A DNA stretch of 64,000 nt, taken from the NCBI RefSeq assembly GCF_001905505.1, contig NZ_LIPG01000001.1:992001-1056000 (forward strand), read 5' to 3'. This DNA is from Streptomyces sp. CB02058 (GTDB taxonomy: Bacteria > Actinomycetota > Actinomycetes > Streptomycetales > Streptomycetaceae). Shown here piece by piece: positions 17,700 through 26,468 of the stretch. Below the pieces are notes generated by a model. It did no database searches. It was not told the DNA's origin and saw only the letters and a program-made list of their open reading frames with translations. The stretch's first letter is position 1, and each line of letters opens with the position of its first letter. The position numbers and the translations under genes are program-made.

Positions 17700-18341
17700 A
17701 TGCCTACGGCGCGAGAAGCTCTGCTGGACGCCGCAGACTCGGCGCTCTCCCGGCTGCCCTGGACGGCGGTGCGCATGGTCGACGTGGCCGCGGCGGCGGG
17801 GGTGTCCCGGCAGACCCTCTACAACGAGTTCGGGAGCAAGGCCGGTCTGGCCCGCGCACTGATCCATCGCGCGGCCGACGGCTATCTGGCCGGGGTGGAA
17901 CAGGTGCTCGGCGCGTCCCGTGCCACCGGGGACGGGCCCGCGGAACTGGCCCGCTGGACGGTCCGGGCGGCCAGGGCCGACGCACTGGTCGAGGCGCTGC
18001 TCACGGGGGTCTGGGGGGACCGGTTACCCAGGCCGGGAGATCCTTCCCCCGGCCGCCGCGCACATCCGGCCCCGCCGACGCCCGCCGAACTGCTCGCGCT
18101 CGTACGGGACAGGGCCGTGGCCGTGATGGGGGACCGTTCCCTGTCGCGGGACCGCGCCGAGCTGGAGATCGCCTGTGAGACGGCGCTGCGGCTCGCGATC
18201 TCCTACACGCTGGTCCCGGCGTACCCCGGGGGTCAGTGCGCCGAACCGGAGAGCTGCAGACCGATCACGCCGATGATCACCAGCGAGATGGACACCAGCT
18301 TGAGCGCGGAGACCAGATCGCCCAGGAAGATCATCCCGTAG
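17700..18341 (+). CDS. TetR-family transcriptional regulator
   Basis: 213 residues. The N-terminal helix-turn-helix is MVDVAAAAGVSRQTLYNEFGSKAGLARAL (split here only by my reading). The ligand domain is short and Pro/Arg-rich in the middle. The last 36 residues (from about 18233) lie antisense to the 3' end of the SMR exporter gene and do not look like a TetR C terminus, so the native end may have been lost. The start lies shortly after GGAGGCGACG. Possible regulation of the convergent exporter gene is inference. Confidence 0.8.
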   Translation: MPTAREALLDAADSALSRLPWTAVRMVDVAAAAGVSRQTLYNEFGSKAGLARALIHRAADGYLAGVEQVLGASRATGDGPAELARWTVRAARADALVEALLTGVWGDRLPRPGDPSPGRRAHPAPPTPAELLALVRDRAVAVMGDRSLSRDRAELEIACETALRLAISYTLVPAYPGGQCAEPESCRPITPMITSEMDTSLSAETRSPRKIIP

Positions 18342-18556
18342 ATCGCCGTCCCCGCCGCGCCGATGCCCGTCCACACCGCGTAGGCCGGGCCGACGTCGAG
18401 CTTCTTGAGGGCCAGCGTCAGCAGACCGAAGCTGCCGAGCGCGAACGCGCAGAACGCGATCGTCGGCCAGAGCCGGGTGAATCCGTGGGAGAGCTTCAGG
18501 CACACAGCGAAGCCGGTCTCCAGCAGTCCAGCGACCACGACCAGCAACCACGCCAT
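18233..18556 (-). CDS. small multidrug resistance (SMR) exporter, SugE/Gdx-like
   Basis: About 107 residues with four transmembrane helices, the standard SMR size. The essential membrane Glu sits in VVVAGLLETGFAVCLKLSHGF, and the GLLE ... LKxSHGF wording fits the guanidinium-exporter (Gdx/SugE) branch better than EmrE. ATG 18556 is chosen because GGAGG lies nine bases upstream. I could not recognise a guanidine riboswitch in the 150-base leader. Its 3' end overlaps the convergent TetR frame by 109 bases. Confidence 0.85.
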   Translation of the reverse strand: MAWLLVVVAGLLETGFAVCLKLSHGFTRLWPTIAFCAFALGSFGLLTLALKKLDVGPAYAVWTGIGAAGTAIYGMIFLGDLVSALKLVSISLVIIGVIGLQLSGSAH

Positions 18557-18709
18557 CGTCAGGTGCCTCCCACGTAGGTGATGCTTCGTCCCGCTCGACG
18601 CGATTATGCCCTTACCAGCCCCGGTAGCTCGCAAACGTGCGCGAGTCGGGCAGTCCTGCTTCGTCGCCCTCCCGGACGCCTGGGCCGGTCGCTCTCCCGG
18701 ACCCCTGCG

Positions 18710-19726
18710 TCAGTCGCCCTCGCGGCGCTCCCGCGTCGACAGGAGCCGGCGCAGCGAGTCGAGCCGGGCCGGGTCGGCGTGGCCGTCCGCGACCCAGGCG
18801 TCGAGGGCGCACTCCGGCTCCTGGGAGTCGTGGGTGCAGCCGCGCGGGCAGTTCTCCGTCCCCGGCTGGAGATCGGGGAAGGCGTTGATGACCCGGGAGG
18901 GATCGACGTGGTGCAGTCCGAACGAGCGCACACCCGGGGTGTCGACCACCCAGCCCCGGCCGTCCGGCAACGGAAGCGCGAGCGCCGATGTGGTGGTGTG
19001 CCTGCCACGCCCCGTGACGGCGTTGACCACCCCGGTCGTACGCCGTCTGTCCTTGGGCACCAGGGCGTTGACCAGGGTCGTCTTGCCGACCCCGGAGTGC
19101 CCGACGAACGCGGTCACCTTGTCGTTCAGCAGCTCGCGCACCCGGTCGGCGGCGTCGCCGTTCTCGAGCTCCTCGCGGCTGGTCACGATGTAGGGGACCC
19201 CGAGCGGGGTGTACGCCTCCAGGAGCTTGTCCGCCGAGGCCAGGTCCGACTTGGTCAGCACCAGGAGCGGGGTGAGCCCGCCGTCGTACGCCGCCACCAG
19301 GCAGCGGTCGATCATGCGGGGGCGCGGTTCGGGATCGGCGAGCGCGGTGACGATGGCCAGCTGGTCGGCGTTGGCGACGACCACCCGCTCGAAGGGGTCG
19401 TCGTCGTCCGCGGTGCGGCGGAGCACCGATGTGCGCGCGCTGATGCGCACGATGCGCGCCAGGGTGTCCTTGTCGCCTGAGAGGTCGCCCACGAGCGAGA
19501 CCCGGTCGCCCACGACGGCGGCCTTGCGGCCGAGCTCGCGGGCCTTCATGGCCACCACGGTGCGGTCGTCGACCAGACAGGTGAGCCGGCCCCGGTCGAC
19601 GGTGAGGACCATGCCGTCCTCGGCGTCCTCGTGCTTGGGGCGGGTGTGCGTGCGGGGCCGGTTGCCCTTGGGGTTGGGGCGGACGCGGATGTCGTCCTCG
19701 TCGGGGTTCTTCCCGTAGCGGCGCAT
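18710..19726 (-). CDS. rsgA: ribosome small-subunit-dependent GTPase A
   Basis: About 338 residues. The G motifs are in circularly permuted order: LVLTKSD (G4) first, then GHSGVGKTTLVNALVP (P loop) and DTPGVRSFG (G3). An N-terminal OB-fold follows a basic Arg/Pro leader. The C-terminal ENCPRGCTHDSQEPECAL is the zinc-binding Cys/His knot. RsgA assists late maturation of the 30S subunit. ATG 19726 is five bases past the aroA stop, so the two form an operon. Confidence 0.94.
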   Translation of the reverse strand: MRRYGKNPDEDDIRVRPNPKGNRPRTHTRPKHEDAEDGMVLTVDRGRLTCLVDDRTVVAMKARELGRKAAVVGDRVSLVGDLSGDKDTLARIVRISARTSVLRRTADDDDPFERVVVANADQLAIVTALADPEPRPRMIDRCLVAAYDGGLTPLLVLTKSDLASADKLLEAYTPLGVPYIVTSREELENGDAADRVRELLNDKVTAFVGHSGVGKTTLVNALVPKDRRRTTGVVNAVTGRGRHTTTSALALPLPDGRGWVVDTPGVRSFGLHHVDPSRVINAFPDLQPGTENCPRGCTHDSQEPECALDAWVADGHADPARLDSLRRLLSTRERREGD

Positions 19727-19730
19727 GCCC

Positions 19731-21110
19731 TCAGACCCCGCGCCTTGCCGCGGCGGCGCCGAGCGCCCCCGATGAGACGCCGACGGCGCCGGAGGGTTCC
19801 CCGAGCATGCCGGTCCACATCTCGGGGAAGTCCGGCAGGGTCTTGGCCGTCGTGCCGACGTTCTCGATCTCCACCCCCGCCACGGCGAGGCCGATGATCG
19901 CGCCCGCCGTCGCCATCCGGTGGTCGTCGTACGTGTGGAAGACGCCGCCGTGCAGCGGGCGGGGCGTGATCCGCAGACCGTCGGCGGTCTCCGTGACATC
20001 ACCGCCGAGGCCGTTGATCTCCTTGGTGAGCGCCGCCAGCCGGTCCGTCTCGTGCAGCCGCAGGTGGGCGACGCCGCGGAGCGTGGACGGGGAGTCCGCG
20101 AGGGCGGCGAGGGCCGCGATGCCGGGCGTCAGCTCGCCGACCTCGCTCAGGTCGACGTCGATGCCGTGGACCGTGCCGGAGCCCGTGAAGGTGAGTCCCC
20201 GCTCGGTCAGCTCGCACGCGCCACCCATTGCGGTGAAGATCTCCCGCAGCGCGTCACCCGGCTGGGTGGTCCTCAGCGGCCAGTCGGGGACGGTGACCCG
20301 GCCCCCGGTCACCAGCGCGGCGGCCAGGAACGGCTGGGCGTTCGAGAGGTCCGGCTCGACGGTCAGATCGCGGCCCAGCAGAGCGGAGGGGGAGACCCGC
20401 CAGACATCGGGTTCGCCGCCCGACTCCGGCTCGTCGACCTGGGCGCCGACCGAGCGCAGCATGTCGACGGTCATGCGGATGTGCGGCATGGAGGGCAGGG
20501 CCGAGCCGGTGTGGCGCACCTCCACGCCCTGGTTGAACCGGGGGGCGGAGAGCAGCAGTGCCGAGACGAACTGGGAGGAGGACGAGGCGTCGATGGACAC
20601 CGGGCCGCCGTCCAGCGCGCCCGCGCCGTGCACGGTCAGGGGGAGCGTCCCGCGGCCGTCGTCGTCGATCCTGGCTCCCAGGGACTTCAGCGCGCCGATC
20701 ACGCCGTGCAGGGGCCGCTCGTAGGACCGGGGGTCCCCGTCGAAGTGGACGGGGCCGTCCGCCAGGCAGGCCACCGGCGGCAGGAAGCGCATGACCGTGC
20801 CCGCGTTGCCGACGTCCACGCGGGCGGGGCCGTGCAGGCCGGCCGGGATCACCCGCCAGGCCTCGCCCGAGCCGTCCGGGCCGACGCCCTCCTCGATGCC
20901 GACGCCCATCGCGCGCAGGGCCTGGGCCATCAGCAGGGTGTCGCGGGAGCGCAGCGGGCGGCGCAGCCAGCCGGGCTCGGAGGAGAGCGAGGCGAGGACC
21001 AGGGCGCGGTTGGTGACCGACTTCGATCCGGGCACGGTGACGGTCGCGTCGACAGCCCCGGTCGCACGGGGGGCGGGCCAGAGGGCGGGGTGCACGGAAC
21101 TTTCGGTCAT
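19731..21110 (-). CDS. aroA: 3-phosphoshikimate 1-carboxyvinyltransferase (EPSP synthase)
   Basis: About 459 residues. It condenses shikimate-3-phosphate with phosphoenolpyruvate in aromatic amino acid synthesis. Visible motifs: [17 protein letters not shown] with the catalytic Lys, [17 protein letters not shown], and [16 protein letters not shown]. The Pro of the common GNAGTAxRPL motif is Phe here, as is usual in actinobacteria. ATG 21110 follows GAGGGG. First gene of the aroA-rsgA unit. Confidence 0.94.
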   Translation of the reverse strand: MTESSVHPALWPAPRATGAVDATVTVPGSKSVTNRALVLASLSSEPGWLRRPLRSRDTLLMAQALRAMGVGIEEGVGPDGSGEAWRVIPAGLHGPARVDVGNAGTVMRFLPPVACLADGPVHFDGDPRSYERPLHGVIGALKSLGARIDDDGRGTLPLTVHGAGALDGGPVSIDASSSSQFVSALLLSAPRFNQGVEVRHTGSALPSMPHIRMTVDMLRSVGAQVDEPESGGEPDVWRVSPSALLGRDLTVEPDLSNAQPFLAAALVTGGRVTVPDWPLRTTQPGDALREIFTAMGGACELTERGLTFTGSGTVHGIDVDLSEVGELTPGIAALAALADSPSTLRGVAHLRLHETDRLAALTKEINGLGGDVTETADGLRITPRPLHGGVFHTYDDHRMATAGAIIGLAVAGVEIENVGTTAKTLPDFPEMWTGMLGEPSGAVGVSSGALGAAAARRGV

Positions 21111-21225
21111 GCCCCTCACTTTAGTGGCTCGGCGCAATCCCAGATCCTGATCAAATGGTATGAAACCAGGGCGTAACGCAAGGGTGGTACGGGGCCGCCT
21201 CCCGGCTCCGCCCGCTCGCGCACCC

Positions 21226-21939
21226 TCACAGCCCGAGCAGCCAGCGTCCGCCGCCGATCAGCGAGCTCAGCGACACCGCGTGGAAGAGGAACAGCCAGAT
21301 CGCGGCCGGGGCGTGCGTCAGCCGGGAGAGCTGGTCGGCGTCGGAGTCGGGCGCACCGCCGTACCTGCGCTTGGACTGCAGCTCGAACACCGGGCGTACG
21401 CCGCCGAGCAGCAGGAACCAGACCACGGTGTACGCGAAGGCGGACTGTACGTCGGCCGAGGTCAGCCAGGACACCAGCAGGAAGGTCGTACCCGTGAGGA
21501 TGACGGTGAGCGCCCCGTACAGATTGCGGATCATCACCAGCATCACGGCCAGCAGTGCGGTCGCCAGCCACAGGAGCAGGGTGATCCGGCCGTTGGTCAG
21601 CAGCCAGGCGCCGCCCAGGCCGAGCAGCGGGGGCGCCGTGTAGCCGGCCGCCGCGGTGAGGATCATGCCGATGCCGGTGGGCTTGCCGCGGCTCACGGTG
21701 AGGCCGCTGGTGTCCGAGTGCAGCCGGATGCCGGAGAGCTGCCGCCCGGTGAGCAGGGCGACCAGTCCGTGGCCGCCCTCGTGCGCGATGGTGATCGCGT
21801 TGCGGGAGAGCCGCCATATGAGGTTCGGTACGACGGCGATCAGTGCCGCCGTGGCCGTGACGACGACGAGCCACTGCTCGGGCGCGGGCTGGGTTCCGAA
21901 GACGCGATCCCACAGATCGCCCAGTTCGGTGCTGTCCAT
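21226..21939 (-). CDS. M50-like membrane metallopeptidase
   Basis: About 237 residues from ATG 21939, placed 11 bases after AAGGAG. The zinc motif HEGGH is in [18 protein letters not shown] near residue 55, after the first helix. Five to six further hydrophobic helices follow. This is the M50B-like family that performs intramembrane cleavage or is of unknown role in actinobacteria. A later Asp metal ligand is not obvious. Substrate unknown. Confidence 0.8.
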   Translation of the reverse strand: MDSTELGDLWDRVFGTQPAPEQWLVVVTATAALIAVVPNLIWRLSRNAITIAHEGGHGLVALLTGRQLSGIRLHSDTSGLTVSRGKPTGIGMILTAAAGYTAPPLLGLGGAWLLTNGRITLLLWLATALLAVMLVMIRNLYGALTVILTGTTFLLVSWLTSADVQSAFAYTVVWFLLLGGVRPVFELQSKRRYGGAPDSDADQLSRLTHAPAAIWLFLFHAVSLSSLIGGGRWLLGL

Positions 21940-22013
21940 GGTGCGAGCGGCTCCTTGAGGTCGTCGAGGGATCGGCGTCCACTCGGCCGGCGGGTCGTGG
22001 CAGTCTGGCACTT

Positions 22014-22829
22014 ATGTGCGGACGGTATGCGGCGAGTCGACGCCCGGAGGATCTGACCGGGCTCTTCGGAGTGGAGAAGTGGGAACCCACCGAGACCCTG
22101 GAGCCCGACTGGAACGTGGCGCCGACCAAGGAGGTCTACGCGGTCCTCGACCGTCCTGTGAAGGACGCAGAGGACCGGCGTCCGGTTCGCCAGCTGCGCG
22201 CCCTGAAGTGGGGACTCGTGCCGTCCTGGGCCAAATCGCCGGAAGGCGGCGCCCGCATGATCAACGCCCGTGCGGAGACGGTCCACGAGAAGCCGTCCTT
22301 CCGCCGTCCCTTCGTGTCCAGGCGCTGCATCCTGCCCGCCGACGGCTACTACGAGTGGGTCACCGGCGCGGACGAGAGGCAGCTGGAGGAGAAGGGGAGG
22401 AAGAAGCGCCCCCGCAAGCAGCCGTACTTCGTGACGCCCGCCGACGGCTCCGTCTTCGCCATGGCCGGGCTGTACGAGTTCTGGCGCGACCGGACGCTTC
22501 CCGACGACCACCCGCAGGCCTGGTGGGTCACCTGCTCCGTGATCACCACGGAGGCGGAGACGTCACCCCTGGCCGTGGCCCCCGCCGAGGGCCCGTCCTC
22601 GCTCTCCGACATCCACCCCCGGATGCCGCTGATGCTCACCCCGGACCGCTGGGACGCCTGGCTCGACCCCGCGCGTACGGACGTCGACGAGCTGAAGGGG
22701 CTGCTGGAGCCGCCGCCCGGCGGACTCATGCGGGCCTACCCGGTGGCCACCGCCGTCAGCAACGTCCGCAACAACGGCCCGGAACTCCTGGAGGAGCTGG
22801 CCGCGCCTGAGGTCGGCACCCTCTTCTGA
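22014..22829 (+). CDS. SRAP-domain protein (YedK/HMCES-like)
   Basis: 271 residues. The catalytic Cys2 follows the initiator Met (MCGRYA). MINARAETV holds the conserved Asn and Glu, LPADGYYEWV the next block, and SDIHPRMPLML the catalytic His. This family crosslinks to abasic sites in single-stranded DNA and shields them. Divergent from the M50 gene and 16 bases ahead of the hydrolase gene, with which it probably forms an operon. Confidence 0.92.
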   Translation: MCGRYAASRRPEDLTGLFGVEKWEPTETLEPDWNVAPTKEVYAVLDRPVKDAEDRRPVRQLRALKWGLVPSWAKSPEGGARMINARAETVHEKPSFRRPFVSRRCILPADGYYEWVTGADERQLEEKGRKKRPRKQPYFVTPADGSVFAMAGLYEFWRDRTLPDDHPQAWWVTCSVITTEAETSPLAVAPAEGPSSLSDIHPRMPLMLTPDRWDAWLDPARTDVDELKGLLEPPPGGLMRAYPVATAVSNVRNNGPELLEELAAPEVGTLF

Positions 22830-22845
22830 CCGGCAGGATGGAACC

Positions 22846-23499
22846 GTGAGCCGTATCCCAGGGACAGCCCAGCGCGCCGAGACCGTCTCCACCGACGCCG
22901 GGGACGCCAGGATCACCTGGCTCCCCGCGAAGAAGGCCCGGCTGGTGCTCGCCGTCGGCCACGGCGCGGGAGGCGGCATCGAGGCCCGCGATCTCCAGGC
23001 ACTGGCCGCCGTCCTGCCGGAGCGCGGGGTGACCGTGGCGCTGGTCGAGCAGCCGTGGCGGGTGGCGGGGAAGAAGGTCGCCCCGGCGCCCCGAACCCTG
23101 GACACCGGCTGGCGCGGGCTGTGGCCCGCGCTGGCCGCCGCCGGGCCCCCCGTCGTCGCGGGGGGCCGCAGCGCCGGGGCCCGGGTGGCCTGCCGCACGG
23201 CCGAGGAGCTGGGCGCCCGCGCGGTGCTGGCGCTGAGCTTCCCCCTGCACCCACCGGGCCGGCCGGAGAAGTCCCGGGCCGGCGAACTGCTCGGCGCGGG
23301 GCGGCCCGCCCTCGTGGTGCAGGGCGGACGTGACCCGTTCGGGCGGCCTGAGGAATTCCCCCCGGGCGAGCACGGGCTCGTCGAGGTGCCGTACGCGGAT
23401 CATGGCTTCGCCGTACCGAAGAAGGCCCCGCTGACCCAGGATCAGGCTGTGGAAATCCTCACGGACGCGGTGGCCGGATGGCTGGACGGTCTCTCCTGA
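22846..23499 (+). CDS. alpha/beta-fold hydrolase (dienelactone-hydrolase/KANL3-like)
   Basis: 217 residues from GTG 22846. The nucleophile elbow is GGRSAGAR, the acid is in VVQGGRDPFG and the His in PYADHGFAVP, giving a complete Ser-Asp-His triad. VLAVGHGAGGG forms the oxyanion strand. No signal peptide. Substrate unknown; likely co-transcribed with the SRAP gene. Confidence 0.85.
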   Translation: MSRIPGTAQRAETVSTDAGDARITWLPAKKARLVLAVGHGAGGGIEARDLQALAAVLPERGVTVALVEQPWRVAGKKVAPAPRTLDTGWRGLWPALAAAGPPVVAGGRSAGARVACRTAEELGARAVLALSFPLHPPGRPEKSRAGELLGAGRPALVVQGGRDPFGRPEEFPPGEHGLVEVPYADHGFAVPKKAPLTQDQAVEILTDAVAGWLDGLS

Positions 23500-23567
23500 G
23501 GCACCCCGTCCCGAACGCGTCCGGCCCGTAGTCCTCCTCACACTCCCGGCGCCCGCGGGCACCCCCG

Positions 23568-23593
23568 GGAATGCGGCGCGGGGGGCGGCTGTT
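23568..23593 (+). promoter_or_regulatory. SigR-dependent promoter of sigR-rsrA
   Basis: GGAAT (23568-23572) and GTT (23591-23593) are separated by exactly 18 bases, the SigR consensus of S. coelicolor. Transcription would begin near 23600, ahead of the upstream ATG at 23644, which matches autoregulation through a promoter that encodes the longer isoform. Confidence 0.85.
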
Positions 23594-23616
23594 GTCGGTG
23601 GTGTCGGTACGACAAC
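23591..23616. repeat. inverted repeat GTTGTCG-N12-CGACAAC at the sigR promoter
   Basis: Perfect 7-base arms with 12-base spacer, beginning on the GTT of the SigR -10 and extending over the presumed transcription start. Same arms and geometry as 15627-15652. Confidence 0.75.
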
Positions 23617-23643
23617 GCCGTTAGTCGAGAGGGAGTCCGCCGC

Positions 23644-24486
23644 ATGGGTTCGACCATCTGCCCGAGTCGCTCGAACGCCGCCGAGCTTGAGTGGACGGTG
23701 CTCCACGCGGCCAAGAGCACCCCGGCGCGCGCCCAGGGCGGTGCCGATCGACAGCCCGCGCGGAAGCAAGGTCGACTATTCTCCGATGCGAGCGGGTCCG
23801 GTCTCGGTTCCGCCACATCGTTGGAGGAGGTGGGTCCGGTCACTGGGACCGACACAGGGACCGACGACGGCCGTGCGCAGGAGACGACTGCCGAGCGCAA
23901 CGCGCGCTTCGAGCGGGACGCCCTCGGATATCTCGACCAGATGTACTCGGCCGCGCTGCGCATGACGCGCAACCCCGCGGATGCCGAGGACCTGGTCCAG
24001 GAGACGTATGCGAAGGCCTACGGCTCCTTCCACCAGTTCCGTGAGGGCACGAACCTCAAGGCGTGGATGTACCGCATCCTCACCAACACCTTCATCAACT
24101 CGTACCGCAAGAAGCAGCGCGAACCCCAGCGGAGCGCCGCCGAGGAGATCGAGGACTGGCAGCTGGCGCGTGCGGAGTCGCACATGTCGACCGGTCTGCG
24201 CTCGGCCGAGTCCCAGGCGCTCGACCACCTGCCGGACTCCGACGTGAAGTCCGCGCTGCAGTCGATCCCCGAAGAGTTCCGCATCGCCGTGTATCTCGCC
24301 GATGTAGAGGGCTTTGCCTACAAGGAGATCGCGGACATCATGGGGACACCCATCGGTACGGTGATGTCCCGGCTGCACCGTGGGCGCCGTCAGCTGCGCG
24401 GCATGCTCGAGGACTACGCGCGTGAGCGCGGGCTCGTCCCGGCCGGAGCCGGTGAGTCGGACGACATGAAAGGCTCGGCCTCATGA
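23644..24486 (+). CDS. sigR: ECF sigma factor SigR (long isoform; short form from 23830)
   Basis: The frame from ATG 23644 (GGGAG eight bases upstream) encodes 280 residues; an internal GTG at 23830 (VGPVTGTD) gives about 218 residues, close to the classical SigR start. Sigma-2: [33 protein letters not shown]. Sigma-4: [38 protein letters not shown] (given as linked blocks). SigR drives the thiol-oxidative stress regulon. In S. coelicolor an N-terminally extended unstable SigR' is made from the SigR-dependent promoter; the 62-residue extension here fits that. Stop overlaps the rsrA start as ATGA. Confidence 0.95.
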   Translation: MGSTICPSRSNAAELEWTVLHAAKSTPARAQGGADRQPARKQGRLFSDASGSGLGSATSLEEVGPVTGTDTGTDDGRAQETTAERNARFERDALGYLDQMYSAALRMTRNPADAEDLVQETYAKAYGSFHQFREGTNLKAWMYRILTNTFINSYRKKQREPQRSAAEEIEDWQLARAESHMSTGLRSAESQALDHLPDSDVKSALQSIPEEFRIAVYLADVEGFAYKEIADIMGTPIGTVMSRLHRGRRQLRGMLEDYARERGLVPAGAGESDDMKGSAS

Positions 24487-24803
24487 GCTGCGGAGAGCCG
24501 CACGAGACGGACTGCTCAGAGGTTCTCGATCATCTCTACGAGTTTCTCGACCATGAGATGCCCGAGGGCGACTGCACCAAGTTCGAGGTGCACTTCGAGG
24601 AGTGCTCCCCCTGCCTGGAGAAGTACGGCCTCGAACAGGCCGTGAAGAAGCTGGTCAAGCGCTGCTGCGGACAGGACGACGTCCCCGCCGATCTGCGCTC
24701 GAAGGTGATGGGGCGGATCGACCTGATCCGTTCCGGTCAGGCGGTGCCCGGGCAGGACGTCGCCCTGGGCGGCGCCGACCGTCCGGCCGCCACCGCCGAG
24801 TGA
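24483..24803 (+). CDS. rsrA: zinc-binding anti-sigma factor RsrA
   Basis: 106 residues. The ZAS motif is complete: Cys11, His37, Cys41 and Cys44 (HFEECSPC), plus Cys3, Cys31 and the Cys61-Cys62 pair. On disulfide stress these cysteines oxidise, zinc is lost and SigR is released. Translationally coupled to sigR by a 4-base overlap, keeping sigma and anti-sigma in balance. Confidence 0.96.
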   Translation: MSCGEPHETDCSEVLDHLYEFLDHEMPEGDCTKFEVHFEECSPCLEKYGLEQAVKKLVKRCCGQDDVPADLRSKVMGRIDLIRSGQAVPGQDVALGGADRPAATAE

Positions 24804-24811
24804 CGGCCGTC

Positions 24812-24834
24812 GCGGCGGGCTGACGGCCCGCCGC
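24812..24834 (+). terminator. hairpin after rsrA
   Basis: Nine-base-pair all-GC stem GCGGCGGGC / GCCCGCCGC with loop TGACG, eight bases after the stop. No T tract. Confidence 0.65.
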
Positions 24835-24854
24835 CCGCCCGGGCCGTCGGCGTG

Positions 24855-24985
24855 TGACGCCGGCGGCCGGCCGTTCCCGCCGGTGGTCCGTCGTGCCGGC
24901 GGCCGGTCGTCCCCGTCGACGGCCGGTCGTCCCCACTGACTGCGTGCCGCCGAAGCGCCGCCCGTCCCCGTCGGCGGCCGGTCGT
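24855..24985. repeat. GC-rich repeats between rsrA and the HD-GYP gene
   Basis: The 280 bases here hold no gene. GGCCGGTCGTCCCC occurs at 24901 and 24921 as a 20-base near-tandem repeat, with related GGCGGCCGGTCGT at 24973 and GGCGGCCGGCCGT at 24862. No clear promoter was found. Confidence 0.7.
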
Positions 24986-25085
24986 GTCACCCGAATGTGC
25001 TAATCCGACTCGTTCGGAACCTCTTGCACGCCCAACTCGCTAGCCTGGCGCCCTCATTGATCAGGTCGGGGGGCGGGCGGTACGG

Positions 25086-26468
25086 GTGAGGGGCACACCG
25101 GCGGCGGCGCGCGTCTACATCCTGTGTGTGGCGGTCTGCGCCGCACTCTGCGCCCTTCCCGCGCTGTCCCCGGGCGCCGAGACCCCCTGGGGCACGCTCG
25201 GCCTCCTCACCGCGCTCTACCTGGTCTGCGAGCTTCCCGGCCGCTGCCCCTTCTTCGGCAGCTCCGTCCCCATGAGCGCCGGATCGTTCTTCCCTCTGCT
25301 GCTCGCCGCGGCCTTCCTGCTCCCTCCGTCCGCCGCCGTGCTCGTCGCCGTGCCCGGCGCGCTCGCCGGCCGGGTCGAGCAGCCGCCCGCGACGGCCCGC
25401 CGGATCTGGCGGGCCGCGCAGCTCGCCCTGACCGTGGGGGCGGCCTCCTGGACCCATGCGCTCCTGAGCGGGCCCGCCACCCTCGGCGGCGCGGCCGGGG
25501 GCGCCGTGCCCGACCTGCCGTACGCCCTCCTCCCGGCCTGCGCCGCGGCGCTCGTCTTCAGCCTCGTGCCGGCCGCGCTGGACGGCGGCATCCTCGCCCT
25601 GGCCGAGCGCGTGGCCCTCCGGCACGCGTGGCGCGGAGCGGTCGCGGGCTCCGTGGGGCCGCACCTGGTGCACGCGCTCGCCGGGCTCATGATGGCCGTC
25701 CTCTGGCGCAGTTCGTACGGCCCGGTGTCGGCCCTGGTCGTCCTGCTGCCGATGTACATCTCCTGCTGGGTGTTCGCGCAGTACCACCGCGAGCACGCCG
25801 CCCACCGCGCCACCATCAGGGCGCTCGTCCAGGCCGTCGACATCAAGGACGGCTACACCCGGGGGCACAGCGAGCGGGTGGGGCGCGCGTCCGAGCTGAT
25901 CGCCCGTGAACTCGGCATGGAGGAGAGCCGGATGGAAGCCCTCCGCTTCGCCGGGATCCTGCACGACGTCGGCAAGCTCGGCGTCCCCACGCGGGTCCTG
26001 CGCAAGGACGGGCCGCTGACCCCCGAGGAGCGCCGTGTGATCGAACTGCATCCGGAGTACGGGCACGAGATCGTCCGGGGCATCGGCTTCCTGGACGAGG
26101 CACGCGCCGCGATCCTCCACCACCACGAGCGCCTCGACGGCAGCGGATATCCGTACGGCCTCGCGGGCGACCGGATCCCCGAGTTCGCCAGGGTCGTCGC
26201 CGTCGCCGACGCCTTCGACGCCATGACCTCGACCCGCTCCTACCGTCGCGGGCGCCCCGTCCCGGTGGCCGTCGAGGAGCTGGAGCGCTGCGCCGGGAGC
26301 CAGTTCGACCCGCGGATGGTGCGCGCCCTGGCACGCGCGCTGGACCGCCACGGCTGGTCCGCCGCGGCCAACACGGTCACCTCGGACGAGGAGCCGCCCG
26401 GTCTGCCCTCGCAGAAGCGGGCGGGGGAGCGCACCGGGACCGCCGGCCGGCCCGGACGGCCCCGGTGA
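25086..26468 (+). CDS. membrane HD-GYP domain protein
   Basis: 460 residues from GTG 25086. Residues 1-240 form about six transmembrane helices. The HD-GYP domain follows: HSERVGRASELIAREL, LHDVGKLGVP with the HD pair, and HHHERLDGSGYPYGL, an HHExxDGxGYP motif complete enough for an active phosphodiesterase. Such proteins hydrolyse cyclic di-GMP or related nucleotides. The C-terminal 40 residues are disordered. It overlaps the next gene, a degenerate relative, by four bases. Confidence 0.9.
   Translation: MRGTPAAARVYILCVAVCAALCALPALSPGAETPWGTLGLLTALYLVCELPGRCPFFGSSVPMSAGSFFPLLLAAAFLLPPSAAVLVAVPGALAGRVEQPPATARRIWRAAQLALTVGAASWTHALLSGPATLGGAAGGAVPDLPYALLPACAAALVFSLVPAALDGGILALAERVALRHAWRGAVAGSVGPHLVHALAGLMMAVLWRSSYGPVSALVVLLPMYISCWVFAQYHREHAAHRATIRALVQAVDIKDGYTRGHSERVGRASELIARELGMEESRMEALRFAGILHDVGKLGVPTRVLRKDGPLTPEERRVIELHPEYGHEIVRGIGFLDEARAAILHHHERLDGSGYPYGLAGDRIPEFARVVAVADAFDAMTSTRSYRRGRPVPVAVEELERCAGSQFDPRMVRALARALDRHGWSAAANTVTSDEEPPGLPSQKRAGERTGTAGRPGRPR

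Noticed and set aside
18557..18709. Guanidine riboswitch ahead of the SMR exporter
   Set aside because: ACGA motifs occur, but I could not fold them into the paired stems or the pseudoknot of the known classes.
24835..25085. Short GC repeats as a CRISPR-like array
   Set aside because: Units are imperfect, adjacent without spacers of constant length, and no cas genes exist in the window.
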